Source: Thermoplasmatales archaeon BRNA1
GTDB lineage: Archaea; Thermoplasmatota; Thermoplasmata; Methanomassiliicoccales; Methanomethylophilaceae
DNA length: 64,000 nt
Reading direction: 5' to 3'
NCBI GenBank assembly: GCA_000350305.1
Contig: CP002916.1
Location: forward strand, 62,001-126,000
The translations under genes and the position numbers were made by a program. Shown here piece by piece: positions 52,225 to 60,559 of this stretch; within the stretch, counting starts at the first letter, position 1; the number at the start of each line of letters is the position of its first letter. Below the pieces are notes generated by a model. The model was not told the DNA's origin and made no database searches. It worked only from the letters and a program-made list of their open reading frames with translations.

Positions 52225-53220
52225 TCATGGCTGATGTTTGATTTGACCCAACTCCGTCTCAAGTTCCGAGATGTCCTTCAGAACATCATCGAAATTAGGA
52301 GGATTGCCGAATATCATGTCTGCCATCGAACCGTAGTCTTTTCTCAGGGCGGAACGTACGGAGTCCGGTGGGACGAGTTTCAGAATGCCTTCACATGCAA
52401 GATCGTATCCGTAAGATGTACCGGGGAAGAAGCGCGATTTGAATTCAGCAATCTCCTTTATCAGGTCAGGGTTCGGCGATAATTTGTCGTATCTGTGAAT
52501 GCACGAGACGTCGTAATAGTGTCTCGAATACCTCTCAGGTACTTTTTCCCTGCATGCAACCGTATGCAGAATCACCAGTTTCTCGCAGAATGTACGTTCC
52601 AAGGATAGTGTCCGCACGCTTATTTGCTCCCCGCATAGTTTCGGGAGTCTTTCTGCAACATATGATTGGATGCTTCTTGATACGGGTGAACCCCATAGCC
52701 CCCTGGGGCCGATTTCCATCAGAATCTCATTTTTTATCGTCGAAGTATCGAATGCGCAGGGGTACCTGAATATGATGTTGGGACCGTCGGTTTCAATCTC
52801 GAATTCTTTCTTCAAAATCTTGTCTAGATCGGATTTCATCCTGGGGCGCATATGCTCAAGAAGGAACATTTCGGTCTTGGCCATCAATTGATCATTGGAC
52901 TGTTCCTGTTTTTTCCTTGTTTTTTCTTCTTTGGGGCCTTCTTCGGGATACCCGAGCTCGCGCCAGTCCAGAAGAAGATCAATGTCCTCGGAGAATCTAC
53001 GGATTGCTCCGTAGCATTTGGATAGGCTGGTGCCCCCTTTGAACAGCAACCTGTGTTTCCAAGGAGAGTCCGAGTACAGGTATTTCAGCATCAACGAAAC
53101 CCAGAAATCCTTCTCAATCAACGAAGGCGGAATGTTCATTTCCGAACCCACCTGCAGAAATATGTCTCTGAGGTCCGAGTCGGGAAGGTTTGCTATCTCA
53201 TAGTGGCTGTACACGGGCAA
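52225..53220 (-). CDS. AbiEii-type nucleotidyltransferase toxin
   Basis: 331 residues. The nucleotidyltransferase core reads LLFKGGTSLSKCYGAIRRF followed by SEDIDLLLDW (residues 58-86): GG-S-LSK and D-x-D motifs of DUF1814/AbiEii (MenA-like). Such toxins add nucleotides to tRNA 3' ends and are neutralised by AbiEi at the level of transcription (type IV). It overlaps the antitoxin gene by 23 bases. More AT-rich than the neighbouring core genes, as expected for a mobile cassette. Confidence 0.92.
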   Translation of the reverse strand: MPVYSHYEIANLPDSDLRDIFLQVGSEMNIPPSLIEKDFWVSLMLKYLYSDSPWKHRLLFKGGTSLSKCYGAIRRFSEDIDLLLDWRELGYPEEGPKEEKTRKKQEQSNDQLMAKTEMFLLEHMRPRMKSDLDKILKKEFEIETDGPNIIFRYPCAFDTSTIKNEILMEIGPRGLWGSPVSRSIQSYVAERLPKLCGEQISVRTLSLERTFCEKLVILHTVACREKVPERYSRHYYDVSCIHRYDKLSPNPDLIKEIAEFKSRFFPGTSYGYDLACEGILKLVPPDSVRSALRKDYGSMADMIFGNPPNFDDVLKDISELETELGQIKHQP

Positions 53221-53800
53221 TCCTCTGAAGCTCCCTCTTTATCCAGGGTGCGGTCCTGCTGTATTCGGCGGAATCCATCGCAATTCCGTGTGAACGGACA
53301 TATTCAGACAGTGTACGGATGTCATCTTGGGTGAGGTTTCCATTTCCTTTGGTCTTCAAAGCGTGAATAAGTATCGCCAATCCGTCCGAATCAGGCATGT
53401 CTTTGGATCCCCTGTGTCTAAGCTCGATGTTGGTGTCCCCTATGTTGTATGTCTTGTAGGGCCCATCGGAATAGTATATGAAACGAGAAGGCACTTGGGT
53501 CGAAAGTCCTGTCAGGTTAAGACACGAATTCCCTCCGGGGATGATGTGCCAGCCATTATTCCTCGCAATCGCATAGGCAACATCGTCCGGATTGTAGGGT
53601 ATCATGATTCCCAAGAGTTTGTTGTATTTGGGCTTGTAATAAATCCCGCGCATGATACGTACGATGCGACCTCTTTTACATGCAACAGATAGTTGAGTCT
53701 TTATAGAATCGGAACTGGAATCATTGAGTATGTCGCATATCGCAAAAACGGTCCCGTCATCGATGGAATCTACGTATTTTGCGACCGCTCCCGATTTCAT
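53198..53800 (-). CDS. AbiEi-type antitoxin / transcriptional regulator
   Basis: 200 residues. N-terminal winged helix: FAICDILNDSSSDSIKTQL, then RGRIVRIMRGIYYKPKYNK (the AbiEi wing). Middle: VAYAIARNNGWHIIPGGNSC. AbiEi represses the operon by binding inverted repeats in front of it. A TATA-like CTATATATG lies about 22-30 bases upstream of the ATG at 53800. Confidence 0.9.
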   Translation of the reverse strand: MKSGAVAKYVDSIDDGTVFAICDILNDSSSDSIKTQLSVACKRGRIVRIMRGIYYKPKYNKLLGIMIPYNPDDVAYAIARNNGWHIIPGGNSCLNLTGLSTQVPSRFIYYSDGPYKTYNIGDTNIELRHRGSKDMPDSDGLAILIHALKTKGNGNLTQDDIRTLSEYVRSHGIAMDSAEYSRTAPWIKRELQRIARVQPL

Positions 53801-54046
53801 TATATCACCGAATATTTACTTTCTATATATGTAAAACATTAATTAATGATATAAAACTGGTGATGGTGGGATTGCAATATGGAAGGAATGAAATGGCGAA
53901 TGAATAACTTCAAAGTCGACAGAAGGTCAAAGAAATGGCGGGCCTGAAGGGATACCATACATCGTTAGCCAGTGAGCTCGAAACTTTTTCTATTAGGGGC
54001 CGATTTTTCGGCCATAGCGGACTCGAACCTTCAGTCGTAAAGCTAT

Positions 54047-55150
54047 ATGGTTTCGAACCCCATATCTTCACCCTCTTCCCGCTATCGTTTCAAGGGGAAG
54101 AAAGGGGGTGAATGGGATTACGGGACCGAGCTGATGAAGGCCCTCTATTCGGGCAGATCGTCCCTGACGGACGAGTCCATTCAGGCCGATTTTCTCGATT
54201 GGATCCTCACGGACAAGGTCAATGTGTTCCGTAACCGGGAGACGAGGGAATTGGTATACGCACTCGTCTCCAAGCGTGGTAATTCTCTCTATGCTGCGAA
54301 GAAGAACGAGACCCTCAATGAGATCATCGAGGCCGCGAATAATTCGGTACTCGATTTCCCGGTCGATGGTCTTCGTGACAGTAAATTCAGGATGACGAAG
54401 GTCTTGTTCTTCACTCTGACTTTCTCGCATAAGAGATATTCCCAAGAGGAAGCTTGGTCGATGCTCAGGTCCACCCCCATCGAGGATTGTTCCAATCAAT
54501 GCGGGATTCTCAATAAGTTTGGTGCCAACATTACGAGCATCTTTGGAGGCAATGGGAAGCTTACATGCAAGGAATCGGACAGTCGCGGTTATCCTGCTCC
54601 TCACGTGATTGTAATCTTGGACCGCCCCGTCTTTGTGAAGAGGCATATCGGGAAGGATGGTACAGTCTCATGGAGGCTCGCAGATAGGCATTTTCTCCAG
54701 CGTGTCGGCAAGGACCTTGCCTCCAGATCCAAATCGTGGAATGATGTTGAAGCTGCTAACGCCAACAATCCGATCTGGCCTTATGGCCTTATGGATGTTC
54801 AGGGAATTGTTAAGGATTCCAAGTTCGGCAGGTTCTCTAACGGTTTCACATATCTTTTCAAGTATCTCATCAAGACTGTATCCCTCGAGAAGTTCCCTCA
54901 GCTGAACGATCTCTCATCGTTCACGGATTATTCAGACAAATCCCTTCGCACGATGATGTTCACCCATCTGGGGAACAAGTGTTTCAGGACAAGGGACATA
55001 GTGTTCGGGAAGGCCTTCAAGGATCGTCTGGGTATTATGAAGAAAGAACCCTATTCTCCTTCAGGTCAATGGGAGAGATTGAAGACAATTCCCGAGACTT
55101 TGGCGGAGTATATCCAACGTAGATCCTCGGAAAAATCGGATCCCTCGTGA
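54047..55150 (+). CDS. HUH-like replication initiator of the element
   Basis: 367 residues. FFTLTFSHKRY near 122 fits motif 1 of rolling-circle Rep proteins, YPAPHVIVILDRP near 184 resembles the His motif with only one His, and YLFKYLIKT near 268 offers the Y-xx-K catalytic pattern twice in tandem. No helicase domain. It would nick an origin of the element. The match is to motifs only, so a related relaxase is possible. Confidence 0.65.
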   Translation: MVSNPISSPSSRYRFKGKKGGEWDYGTELMKALYSGRSSLTDESIQADFLDWILTDKVNVFRNRETRELVYALVSKRGNSLYAAKKNETLNEIIEAANNSVLDFPVDGLRDSKFRMTKVLFFTLTFSHKRYSQEEAWSMLRSTPIEDCSNQCGILNKFGANITSIFGGNGKLTCKESDSRGYPAPHVIVILDRPVFVKRHIGKDGTVSWRLADRHFLQRVGKDLASRSKSWNDVEAANANNPIWPYGLMDVQGIVKDSKFGRFSNGFTYLFKYLIKTVSLEKFPQLNDLSSFTDYSDKSLRTMMFTHLGNKCFRTRDIVFGKAFKDRLGIMKKEPYSPSGQWERLKTIPETLAEYIQRRSSEKSDPS

Positions 55151-55235
55151 ACAATTTTCATTCTTTTTTCATAGCATCCATTAGCGAACGCTATCTTCTC
55201 TTTTCTCCTTCTTCATAACCTACCCCTATCTCGTG

Positions 55236-55363
55236 TCGGCCGAAGGCCGAAACAACAAGGCTGAGTGCGGTAGCCCGCGACGGCTCTGCCGGCGGGCGAC
55301 GCACCAGCCGCTTTACCCCGAGCGTAGCGAGGGGGAGCAGGGCGGAGCGAAGCGTAGCCCTGC
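55236..55363. other. Tandem hairpin region, candidate replication origin of the element
   Basis: Four stems in 128 bases: TCGGCC-GAA-GGCCGA (55236-55250), GCCCGC...GCGGGC (55273-55297), CCCC...GGGG around AGCGTAGC (55316-55334) and GCAGGGC...GCCCTGC (55337-55363). The words GCGTAGCG and GCGAAGCG recur. It is non-coding, more GC-rich than the genes around it and directly follows the Rep-like gene. It could also be a structured RNA. Confidence 0.5.
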
Positions 55364-55397
55364 CATACGACTTGATAGATAGTACACGAATTAAAAC

Positions 55398-56363
55398 TCA
55401 AAGGCCTGGAGTATCAATGTGCATGACCTCTGAGAAGACTTCATCATCTAGAGAGTCAATAGCTTTGGATATACTTTTTTCAGTAGTCGGAGGTTCGTTC
55501 AATTCAAAATTACATAGTGGTTTTAGATGGTCATATAACTGTGTCAAAGGCATAGTATGTCTTATCTGAATCAATTTTACATTGTGTTTTTCGGCAGTAT
55601 CGTAGATATTTGTTTTTGCACCTACAATGTCGAATATTACAACCCCTTTGGGCCCAACACGGTTTATTTTATCTTCAATCACTTCTTGATTTCCACTCGC
55701 AATTAGTCCAAGTTCGATTCTTATCCTTCCTCTTTTGGTTTCTACTTCTGCATCGGTTTCTCTCTCCACTTCATTATCTCTTTGAAGATCAACCCAGAAG
55801 TTTTTGTTTTCCGTAAATCCTAGAAGAGTGAGCATTGATTTTAGAAGGACACGTTCAACCCATTTACCATTCTTGGATTTGTCTGATCCCCTAATGGTTA
55901 ATGCCGCAGAACCACACATCATCATAATCCAAACATTATCCAACTCTTTCTCCCTTTTAATGGAAGTAAGGGTGTCTGTTAATTGTTCTTCTAGTTCGGA
56001 TAAAAGGGAAGGAAGTTCCTTTGTGTTACCATCAATGTTATTGAATGTTTTTTGTGTTAAGCCAAGCAACCAATATTGAAGATATTTTTCTTCTGTAGTT
56101 TTTTTCTTTTTATCTAGGAGAGCCGCTAGCATTTTTTCCTTCCATGCCAGTCCATATTCTTTTCTTGCAACTTCTACGACATCAGACAACCACAGATCTG
56201 TGAGTGCAATTTTACATTTAGTATTGAATTCAGTTATTGCGCGATAGTTTCCGCCACAAAGTAAGTGCTTGGTCAGCTTTTTCAAAGAATCTGCGGTATA
56301 TGCATCAGAGATGTAGACATTTCCTTTTAACCACGTTTCATATTTTTGAATTTGAAAATCCAT
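55398..56363 (-). CDS. Type II restriction endonuclease, CfrBI-like
   Basis: 321 residues. Likely catalytic part near 200-245: EVERETDAEVETKRGRIRIE, with acidic residues and E-x-G-L followed by EDKINRVG and KGVVIFD, a PD-(D/E)xK-like arrangement. It resembles the CfrBI family as I remember it. The methyltransferase gene ends 1 base before its start on the same strand, which secures the restriction role. AT-rich. Recognition site unknown. Confidence 0.7.
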   Translation of the reverse strand: MDFQIQKYETWLKGNVYISDAYTADSLKKLTKHLLCGGNYRAITEFNTKCKIALTDLWLSDVVEVARKEYGLAWKEKMLAALLDKKKKTTEEKYLQYWLLGLTQKTFNNIDGNTKELPSLLSELEEQLTDTLTSIKREKELDNVWIMMMCGSAALTIRGSDKSKNGKWVERVLLKSMLTLLGFTENKNFWVDLQRDNEVERETDAEVETKRGRIRIELGLIASGNQEVIEDKINRVGPKGVVIFDIVGAKTNIYDTAEKHNVKLIQIRHTMPLTQLYDHLKPLCNFELNEPPTTEKSISKAIDSLDDEVFSEVMHIDTPGL

Positions 56364-57503
56364 TTAGTTCACTTCCTCGTAAGCATAACATTCAACATCC
56401 GTATTTTCGTCCAATTCTTTCAGTACTGTATCTTTCATGTAATCATAGTATGATCTTTCTTTATCGATTACCATAAATCTACGGCCCATTTCATGTGCCA
56501 CTTTCGCCACAGTTCCTGTTCCAGCAAATGGATCCAAAACCATATCACCAATGAATGAGTAATATCTTATCACTCTACGACACAATTCTTCAGGGAATGT
56601 GGCGGGATGTAATTTGTTGTTGCTAGGTTTTATCTTCCATATATTGGTGACGTCATATTCGCCCAATATTTTCGAATCTTTTACAGCTTGTTGATCATAA
56701 TGATTGCGAATGTTCCAGTCAATCAATTTATCGGTAGATTTGCGATATACCAATACATATTCTGTTACCGGCACAGGTTTATACTGTAGGGGGTTGCGAT
56801 CGGCTTTGAATCTTCTCCCGCGGCCAACATTCCACCCTGCTCCTTCTGGTTTTTCCCAGATAATGTCATCTATGAATTCGAATCCATTGTTTACCATGAT
56901 GGTATTGATATCGAATGGAATCGGGATACGTTTACTTGAGGTATTCCTCGACGTTCTTTTTATCAAAACAGGGGAGATATTGATTATGAAGAATCTTCCT
57001 TCTGAAAGGATATCTCTACAGCGTACGATAACTTTTCTCAATGCATCCAGATATTCTTGATAATCTACATATTCCGAATATTCTGGTTTCGCATTGTAGT
57101 ATGGGGGTGAAGTAAAGACTAATTGTACACTGTTAGGTGGATAATCTTCCAAAACTTTACACGAGTCCCCTAATATGATCTTGTTTCCCATGGGTACTGG
57201 TTTGAATATCTCTTTTTTGCTGGAACGTTTTTTGGGAGCAGCATCTTTGTTTTTTGCAATTCTTTCTTTTATGAGGGTCAATTCCGTTGTCTCAACCACT
57301 TTGGTCAAACCAGAATCTATTCTAATCTCGCCTATATTTTCGGAATTATTTTTGATCATGATAGAAACATGCCAATTATCCGTACGATCATTGTATTCAG
57401 GCAGTCCGATTTTTAACTTTGTATGAATTTCTGGAAAGTACTCTTCTAGCCACGAATTGGCAATCTCTCTTGCAATTTTTGTGGACCCTTTTTTGAAATT
57501 CAT
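56364..57503 (-). CDS. DNA methyltransferase, probably N4-cytosine, of the RM system
   Basis: 379 residues. Order IV...I: IILGDSCKVLEDYP near 107, catalytic TSPPYYNAKPEY near 130 (SPPY suggests m4C), and the SAM motif MVLDPFAGTGTVAKVAHEMG near 330. The N-terminal 95 residues are a separate region, perhaps for specificity. It overlaps the AbrB-like gene upstream by ATGA and touches the endonuclease downstream, so all three form one transcript. Confidence 0.9.
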   Translation of the reverse strand: MNFKKGSTKIAREIANSWLEEYFPEIHTKLKIGLPEYNDRTDNWHVSIMIKNNSENIGEIRIDSGLTKVVETTELTLIKERIAKNKDAAPKKRSSKKEIFKPVPMGNKIILGDSCKVLEDYPPNSVQLVFTSPPYYNAKPEYSEYVDYQEYLDALRKVIVRCRDILSEGRFFIINISPVLIKRTSRNTSSKRIPIPFDINTIMVNNGFEFIDDIIWEKPEGAGWNVGRGRRFKADRNPLQYKPVPVTEYVLVYRKSTDKLIDWNIRNHYDQQAVKDSKILGEYDVTNIWKIKPSNNKLHPATFPEELCRRVIRYYSFIGDMVLDPFAGTGTVAKVAHEMGRRFMVIDKERSYYDYMKDTVLKELDENTDVECYAYEEVN

Positions 57504-57844
57504 TGAATGTCCCTCTTATTTTTCGCAGATTCCCTAAGTTTTTTGTCTCTTTCATATTGCTCTCTTGCAATACGCTCAGCTTCTTCGGGATCATCGACTA
57601 CCGGGAAATTTACTGCAAGATTTTCTTCATAGTCCCGTAGCCTGTCTGCAATTTCATCACCTTCGAAGTCGAAAGTTCCGTATTTTTTGGTATCTTTTTT
57701 CACAATAAGGCGACCCTCGTGTAGGAAGAAAGAGACATAATCTTCGCCTTTTTCAAGGTTCATTAATTCTGCGATCTCCCTGAGGATAGTAATACGCCCG
57801 TTATTGTCATACTTGCTTCTTCCCACGTATTCCATGTTTACCAT
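57500..57844 (-). CDS. AbrB/SpoVT-like regulator, candidate controller of the RM system
   Basis: 114 residues. SpoVT-AbrB fold at the N-terminus: YVGRSKYDNNGRITILREIA, then LIVKK; the rest is a charged helix. The second Met at 57835 is an equally good start. First gene of the RM transcript, and two palindromes lie at its start, so it likely represses its own promoter in the manner of a C protein. Could also be an antitoxin-type protein. Confidence 0.75.
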   Translation of the reverse strand: MVNMEYVGRSKYDNNGRITILREIAELMNLEKGEDYVSFFLHEGRLIVKKDTKKYGTFDFEGDEIADRLRDYEENLAVNFPVVDDPEEAERIAREQYERDKKLRESAKNKRDIQ

Positions 57845-57901
57845 TAATGGTATTGATGGTAATCAATAAATATGTTGCTTGGTATAGATGGTATTGATAC
57901 C
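57839..57901. promoter_or_regulatory. Palindromic operators in the divergent RM/integrase promoter
   Basis: TACCATTAATGGTA (57839-57852) is a perfect palindrome over the AbrB start. GGTATTGATACC (57890-57901) is another, ending just before the plus-strand ATG at 57902. ATGGTATTGAT occurs twice. Both divergent genes may be controlled from here. Confidence 0.7.
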
Positions 57902-58084
57902 ATGAATGGTAAAAAGTTAAAACATTGGTGGAGACACAGGAAGAGCCGTCGTTTCACCGTCATACTCGAGGGGAAGGACGGCTGCATCCATCCTGTTAGG
58001 TTCACTCTTGTCGAACCCGGAAGATATGAACTCGAGAACATGGAAGACCGCCGTGTCTGGCGTTTCGTTCACAGGTGGAACTGA
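57902..58084 (+). CDS. Small basic protein before the integrase (possible excisionase)
   Basis: 60 residues from the ATG at 57902 (an earlier ATG at 57872 would run through the operator). MNGKKLKHWWRHRKSRRFTV is very basic, then a short beta-rich part to FVHRWN. Its stop is 1 base before the integrase start. No family recognised; a DNA-binding excision or regulatory factor is inferred from position and charge. Confidence 0.6.
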   Translation: MNGKKLKHWWRHRKSRRFTVILEGKDGCIHPVRFTLVEPGRYELENMEDRRVWRFVHRWN

Positions 58085-58085
58085 C

Positions 58086-59057
58086 ATGGGAAGGTATCCT
58101 TTCAGCGAATGCATCAACGAGTATCTCCCTGCCGAAGAGGGTCACATCGCCAAATCTACCATGGGGACCACCTCAAGAAGGCTCAGGCAGATTGGCTCGA
58201 TATTCCATTATCTCAGGGGCGAAGGGCTCGTATCTACCGATAATCCCAGAGAGATCACTCCAAAAGACGTCGACGTTTTCGTCGGTTTCCGCAGGAAGAA
58301 CGGCATCAAGAATACCACTCTCCACAAGGATCTGGGTCTTCTCTCGAAGTTCCTCGCATATTTCGATAATGAGGCCGTCGTGAAGTTCAAGGCCAAGTAT
58401 CCCGCACACGTTCCCAAGAAGTACAAGAAACGCGGGGCCTCGATGGAAGAGGATACCGTTCAGAGGATCATCGAGAAAGCCGAAAAGCTCAACATTGCCG
58501 ATTGGCCGAAGATGGAAGCATACGGTGTCGTAGTCATCGCAATCTGCACCGGGCTGAGGCCTCAGGAGCTGCGTATGCTCTCCATCAGGAACGTCCACGA
58601 GACCGATACCTCGGTCGAGATCTATGCGGAGCATGTCAAAGGGGAAGGAACGTACGGATCCGAGAGGTTGGTGGTAGTCCATCCCGACGGAGTCCCCTTC
58701 GTCAAGAAGTTCCTTGCCGCCAGAAGACTCAGGCTCGAGAAAGCGGGCAAGTTCGAGGACTCTCTTTTCCCTCCCCTGAAGAACAAGGGCGGATATCTCA
58801 GTTACAACCGTATCCGCATGCTCAAGACCAAGGTCGAGCAGGATCTTGACATAACCTTCGAGCTCAGGAAGTGCAGGCGTACTTTCGGTCAGCGTGCAAT
58901 CGACGAGGGTCAGGATCTCCATAATGTCTCGTTGGTCATGGGACACACGACTTTGAACACCACGCAGAAGGATTACTGCGACAAGGACGAACGCGTCGCC
59001 GCGAAGGACATGAGAGTCTTCTGGGAAGGGTGCGTCCGCAACAAGAGGTGCGACTGA
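58086..59057 (+). CDS. Tyrosine recombinase (integrase) of the element
   Basis: 323 residues from the ATG at 58086. Core-binding SAM-like domain to about 120, then the catalytic domain: Arg in ICTGLRPQELRML near 165, Lys in AEHVKGEG near 192, ELRKCRRTFGQRA near 270 (H/K-xx-R), MGHTTLNTTQKDYC near 300 with the nucleophile Tyr. The gene is not split by its own att site, so it is not of the SSV type. It is 53 bases from the tRNA-Lys att site. Confidence 0.94.
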   Translation: MGRYPFSECINEYLPAEEGHIAKSTMGTTSRRLRQIGSIFHYLRGEGLVSTDNPREITPKDVDVFVGFRRKNGIKNTTLHKDLGLLSKFLAYFDNEAVVKFKAKYPAHVPKKYKKRGASMEEDTVQRIIEKAEKLNIADWPKMEAYGVVVIAICTGLRPQELRMLSIRNVHETDTSVEIYAEHVKGEGTYGSERLVVVHPDGVPFVKKFLAARRLRLEKAGKFEDSLFPPLKNKGGYLSYNRIRMLKTKVEQDLDITFELRKCRRTFGQRAIDEGQDLHNVSLVMGHTTLNTTQKDYCDKDERVAAKDMRVFWEGCVRNKRCD

Positions 59058-59110
59058 GGGCAAAAATCCGCAAACAATAGAATTTTTTTGAAGCTTGCTG
59101 GACAAAGACA

Positions 59111-59187
59111 TGGCGGGCCTGAAGGGATTCGAACCCTTGGCCGTCCGATTAAGAGTCGGACGCTCTACCTAGCTGAGCTACAGGCCC
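59111..59187 (-). tRNA. tRNA-Lys (anticodon CTT)
   Basis: 77 bases on the minus strand. GGGCCTG acceptor arm pairs with CAGGCCC, discriminator G and encoded CCA (59111-59113). D arm AGCTCAGCTAGGTAGAGC, anticodon stem GTCCGA/TCGGAC with loop CTCTTAA, T arm AAGGGTTCGAATCCCTT. Its 3' end serves as the att core of the neighbouring elements; the gene is intact. Confidence 0.97.
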
Positions 59188-59297
59188 GTGCGAACCCTCT
59201 GATTCCATTCTGGTTAATAAAACTATTGAGCCCGCATCCAGCCCGAACACAGCATAACGCGAAAACAAATATATGGATTCCAGATGATAGCGTACGC

Positions 59298-59783
59298 ATG
59301 AGTCAGCTCAGGGTTAGGGATCTTATGACCACTCAGGTCATCACCGTCAAGCCTACCGACACGGTCAGGCATGCGGTCATCAGGATGGCCATCGACAACG
59401 TGTCCGGTGCGCCGGTCGTCGACAACAGGAACCACGTCCTCGGTATCCTTTCCCAGAACGACATTCTCAAGCTCATTCTCAAGAAGCAGCAGGAGCTCGA
59501 TGCGGGAACCAGCGGACTCCACCTCCTGGACAACCCCCTGGATTCCGCCAACACCGAGGCGGACATCATCGAGAAGGCGAAGCAAGAGATCTCCGATATG
59601 AAGGTCGAGGATCTCATGGTCCGCAGCACCCTCTGCACCACTCCCGACGCCGAGATTATGGAGGCCCTGAAGGCGATGATGAAGATGGACGTCGGAAGGC
59701 TCCCCGTCCTGGAGCAGGGCGTCCTCGTCGGAACCGTCTCTAGATCGGACATCATTTTCTACATCTACAAGAAGAAGATCTGA
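59298..59783 (+). CDS. CBS-domain pair protein
   Basis: 161 residues from the ATG at 59298 (open frame further upstream crosses the tRNA). Two CBS domains: RDLMTTQVITVKPTDTVRHA to GILSQNDILK, and VEDLMVRSTLCTTPDAEIME to GTVSRSDIIFYI. They bind adenine nucleotides and act as regulators; no fused domain shows the target. It is followed by the MBL gene at 11 bases. Confidence 0.93.
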   Translation: MSQLRVRDLMTTQVITVKPTDTVRHAVIRMAIDNVSGAPVVDNRNHVLGILSQNDILKLILKKQQELDAGTSGLHLLDNPLDSANTEADIIEKAKQEISDMKVEDLMVRSTLCTTPDAEIMEALKAMMKMDVGRLPVLEQGVLVGTVSRSDIIFYIYKKKI

Positions 59784-59794
59784 GCTGATCGTAG

Positions 59795-60559
59795 ATGTTC
59801 GAGGTCCACGTCATAGCCAGCGGTAGCGACGGTAACTGCACCGTGATACAACTGGACGACGAGGCGGTGGTCATCGATGCCGGCCTGAGCTACAAGAAGC
59901 TCCATTCGCTCATGTCCGTGGAGGGCGTGGACGAAGGCTGCATCAAAGCGATGCTCATCACCCACGAGCACAACGATCACATCCTGGGCGCCGGTGCGAT
60001 GGCGAGGAAGCTGGATATCCCGATGTACTGCAACCTTCCCACCTTCGATGCTTTCGGCCACGGTTCCGTCTCCTACAGGCAGATATTCACATCCCGGCCC
60101 TTCGATCTCTGCGGGATGAGGATCACGCCCCTTCCGACATCCCACGATGCCGCCGAGCCCAACGCCTTCGTATTCGAGGCCGAGGACAGGAACGTGCTCC
60201 TCGCCACAGACACCGGAAGGCTCACCGAACCCTGCCAGGCCGCCCTCCAGAGGGCGGATCTCGCCATAATCGAGTCCAACTACGACCTCAGGATGCTGAA
60301 GGAGGGCCCGTATCCGTATCCTCTCAAGCAGAGGATCGCCTCGGATTCGGGCCATATGTGCAACGATGCGACCGGGAACTGGATACGCACCACCGCCACC
60401 GCAAGGGAGAGGAAGATATTCTTAGCCCACCTCAGCAGGACCAACAACGAACCGGATCTCGCCAGGGAGACGGTATCCAGGATTTCGGGGATCCCCAGGC
60501 ACAAAATAGACTGCCTGGAGTTCCAGGGCGACACGCGTTATCTTAGCGTGTCAAGGTGA
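59795..60559 (+). CDS. Metallo-beta-lactamase-fold hydrolase (YycJ/WalJ-like)
   Basis: 254 residues. IASGSDGNCTVIQLDDEAVV is the opening of the YycJ group; metal motif THEHNDHILG near 56 (HxHxDH), LPTSHDAAEP near 109 and LATDTGRL near 137, AHLSRTNNEPDLA near 213. Likely a nuclease or phosphodiesterase. The end overlaps the convergent GINS gene by 9 bases. Confidence 0.9.
   Translation: MFEVHVIASGSDGNCTVIQLDDEAVVIDAGLSYKKLHSLMSVEGVDEGCIKAMLITHEHNDHILGAGAMARKLDIPMYCNLPTFDAFGHGSVSYRQIFTSRPFDLCGMRITPLPTSHDAAEPNAFVFEAEDRNVLLATDTGRLTEPCQAALQRADLAIIESNYDLRMLKEGPYPYPLKQRIASDSGHMCNDATGNWIRTTATARERKIFLAHLSRTNNEPDLARETVSRISGIPRHKIDCLEFQGDTRYLSVSR

Larger units (their letters stand above)
53935..59128. 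mobile_element. Integrative element in tRNA-Lys, 5.2 kb
   Basis: Direct repeats ATGGCGGGCCTGAAGGGAT at 53935-53953 and 59110-59128 enclose a Rep-like protein, a hairpin-rich stretch, a type II restriction-modification pair, an AbrB-like protein, a 60-residue protein and a tyrosine integrase. The right repeat is inside the intact tRNA-Lys gene and the integrase lies next to it, the layout of archaeal tRNA-integrating plasmids with an unsplit integrase gene. Confidence 0.88.

Noticed and set aside
55236-55363. CRISPR-like or tRNA-like array
   Set aside because: The repeats are short inverted stems of different sequence without regular spacers, and no tRNA arms can be folded.
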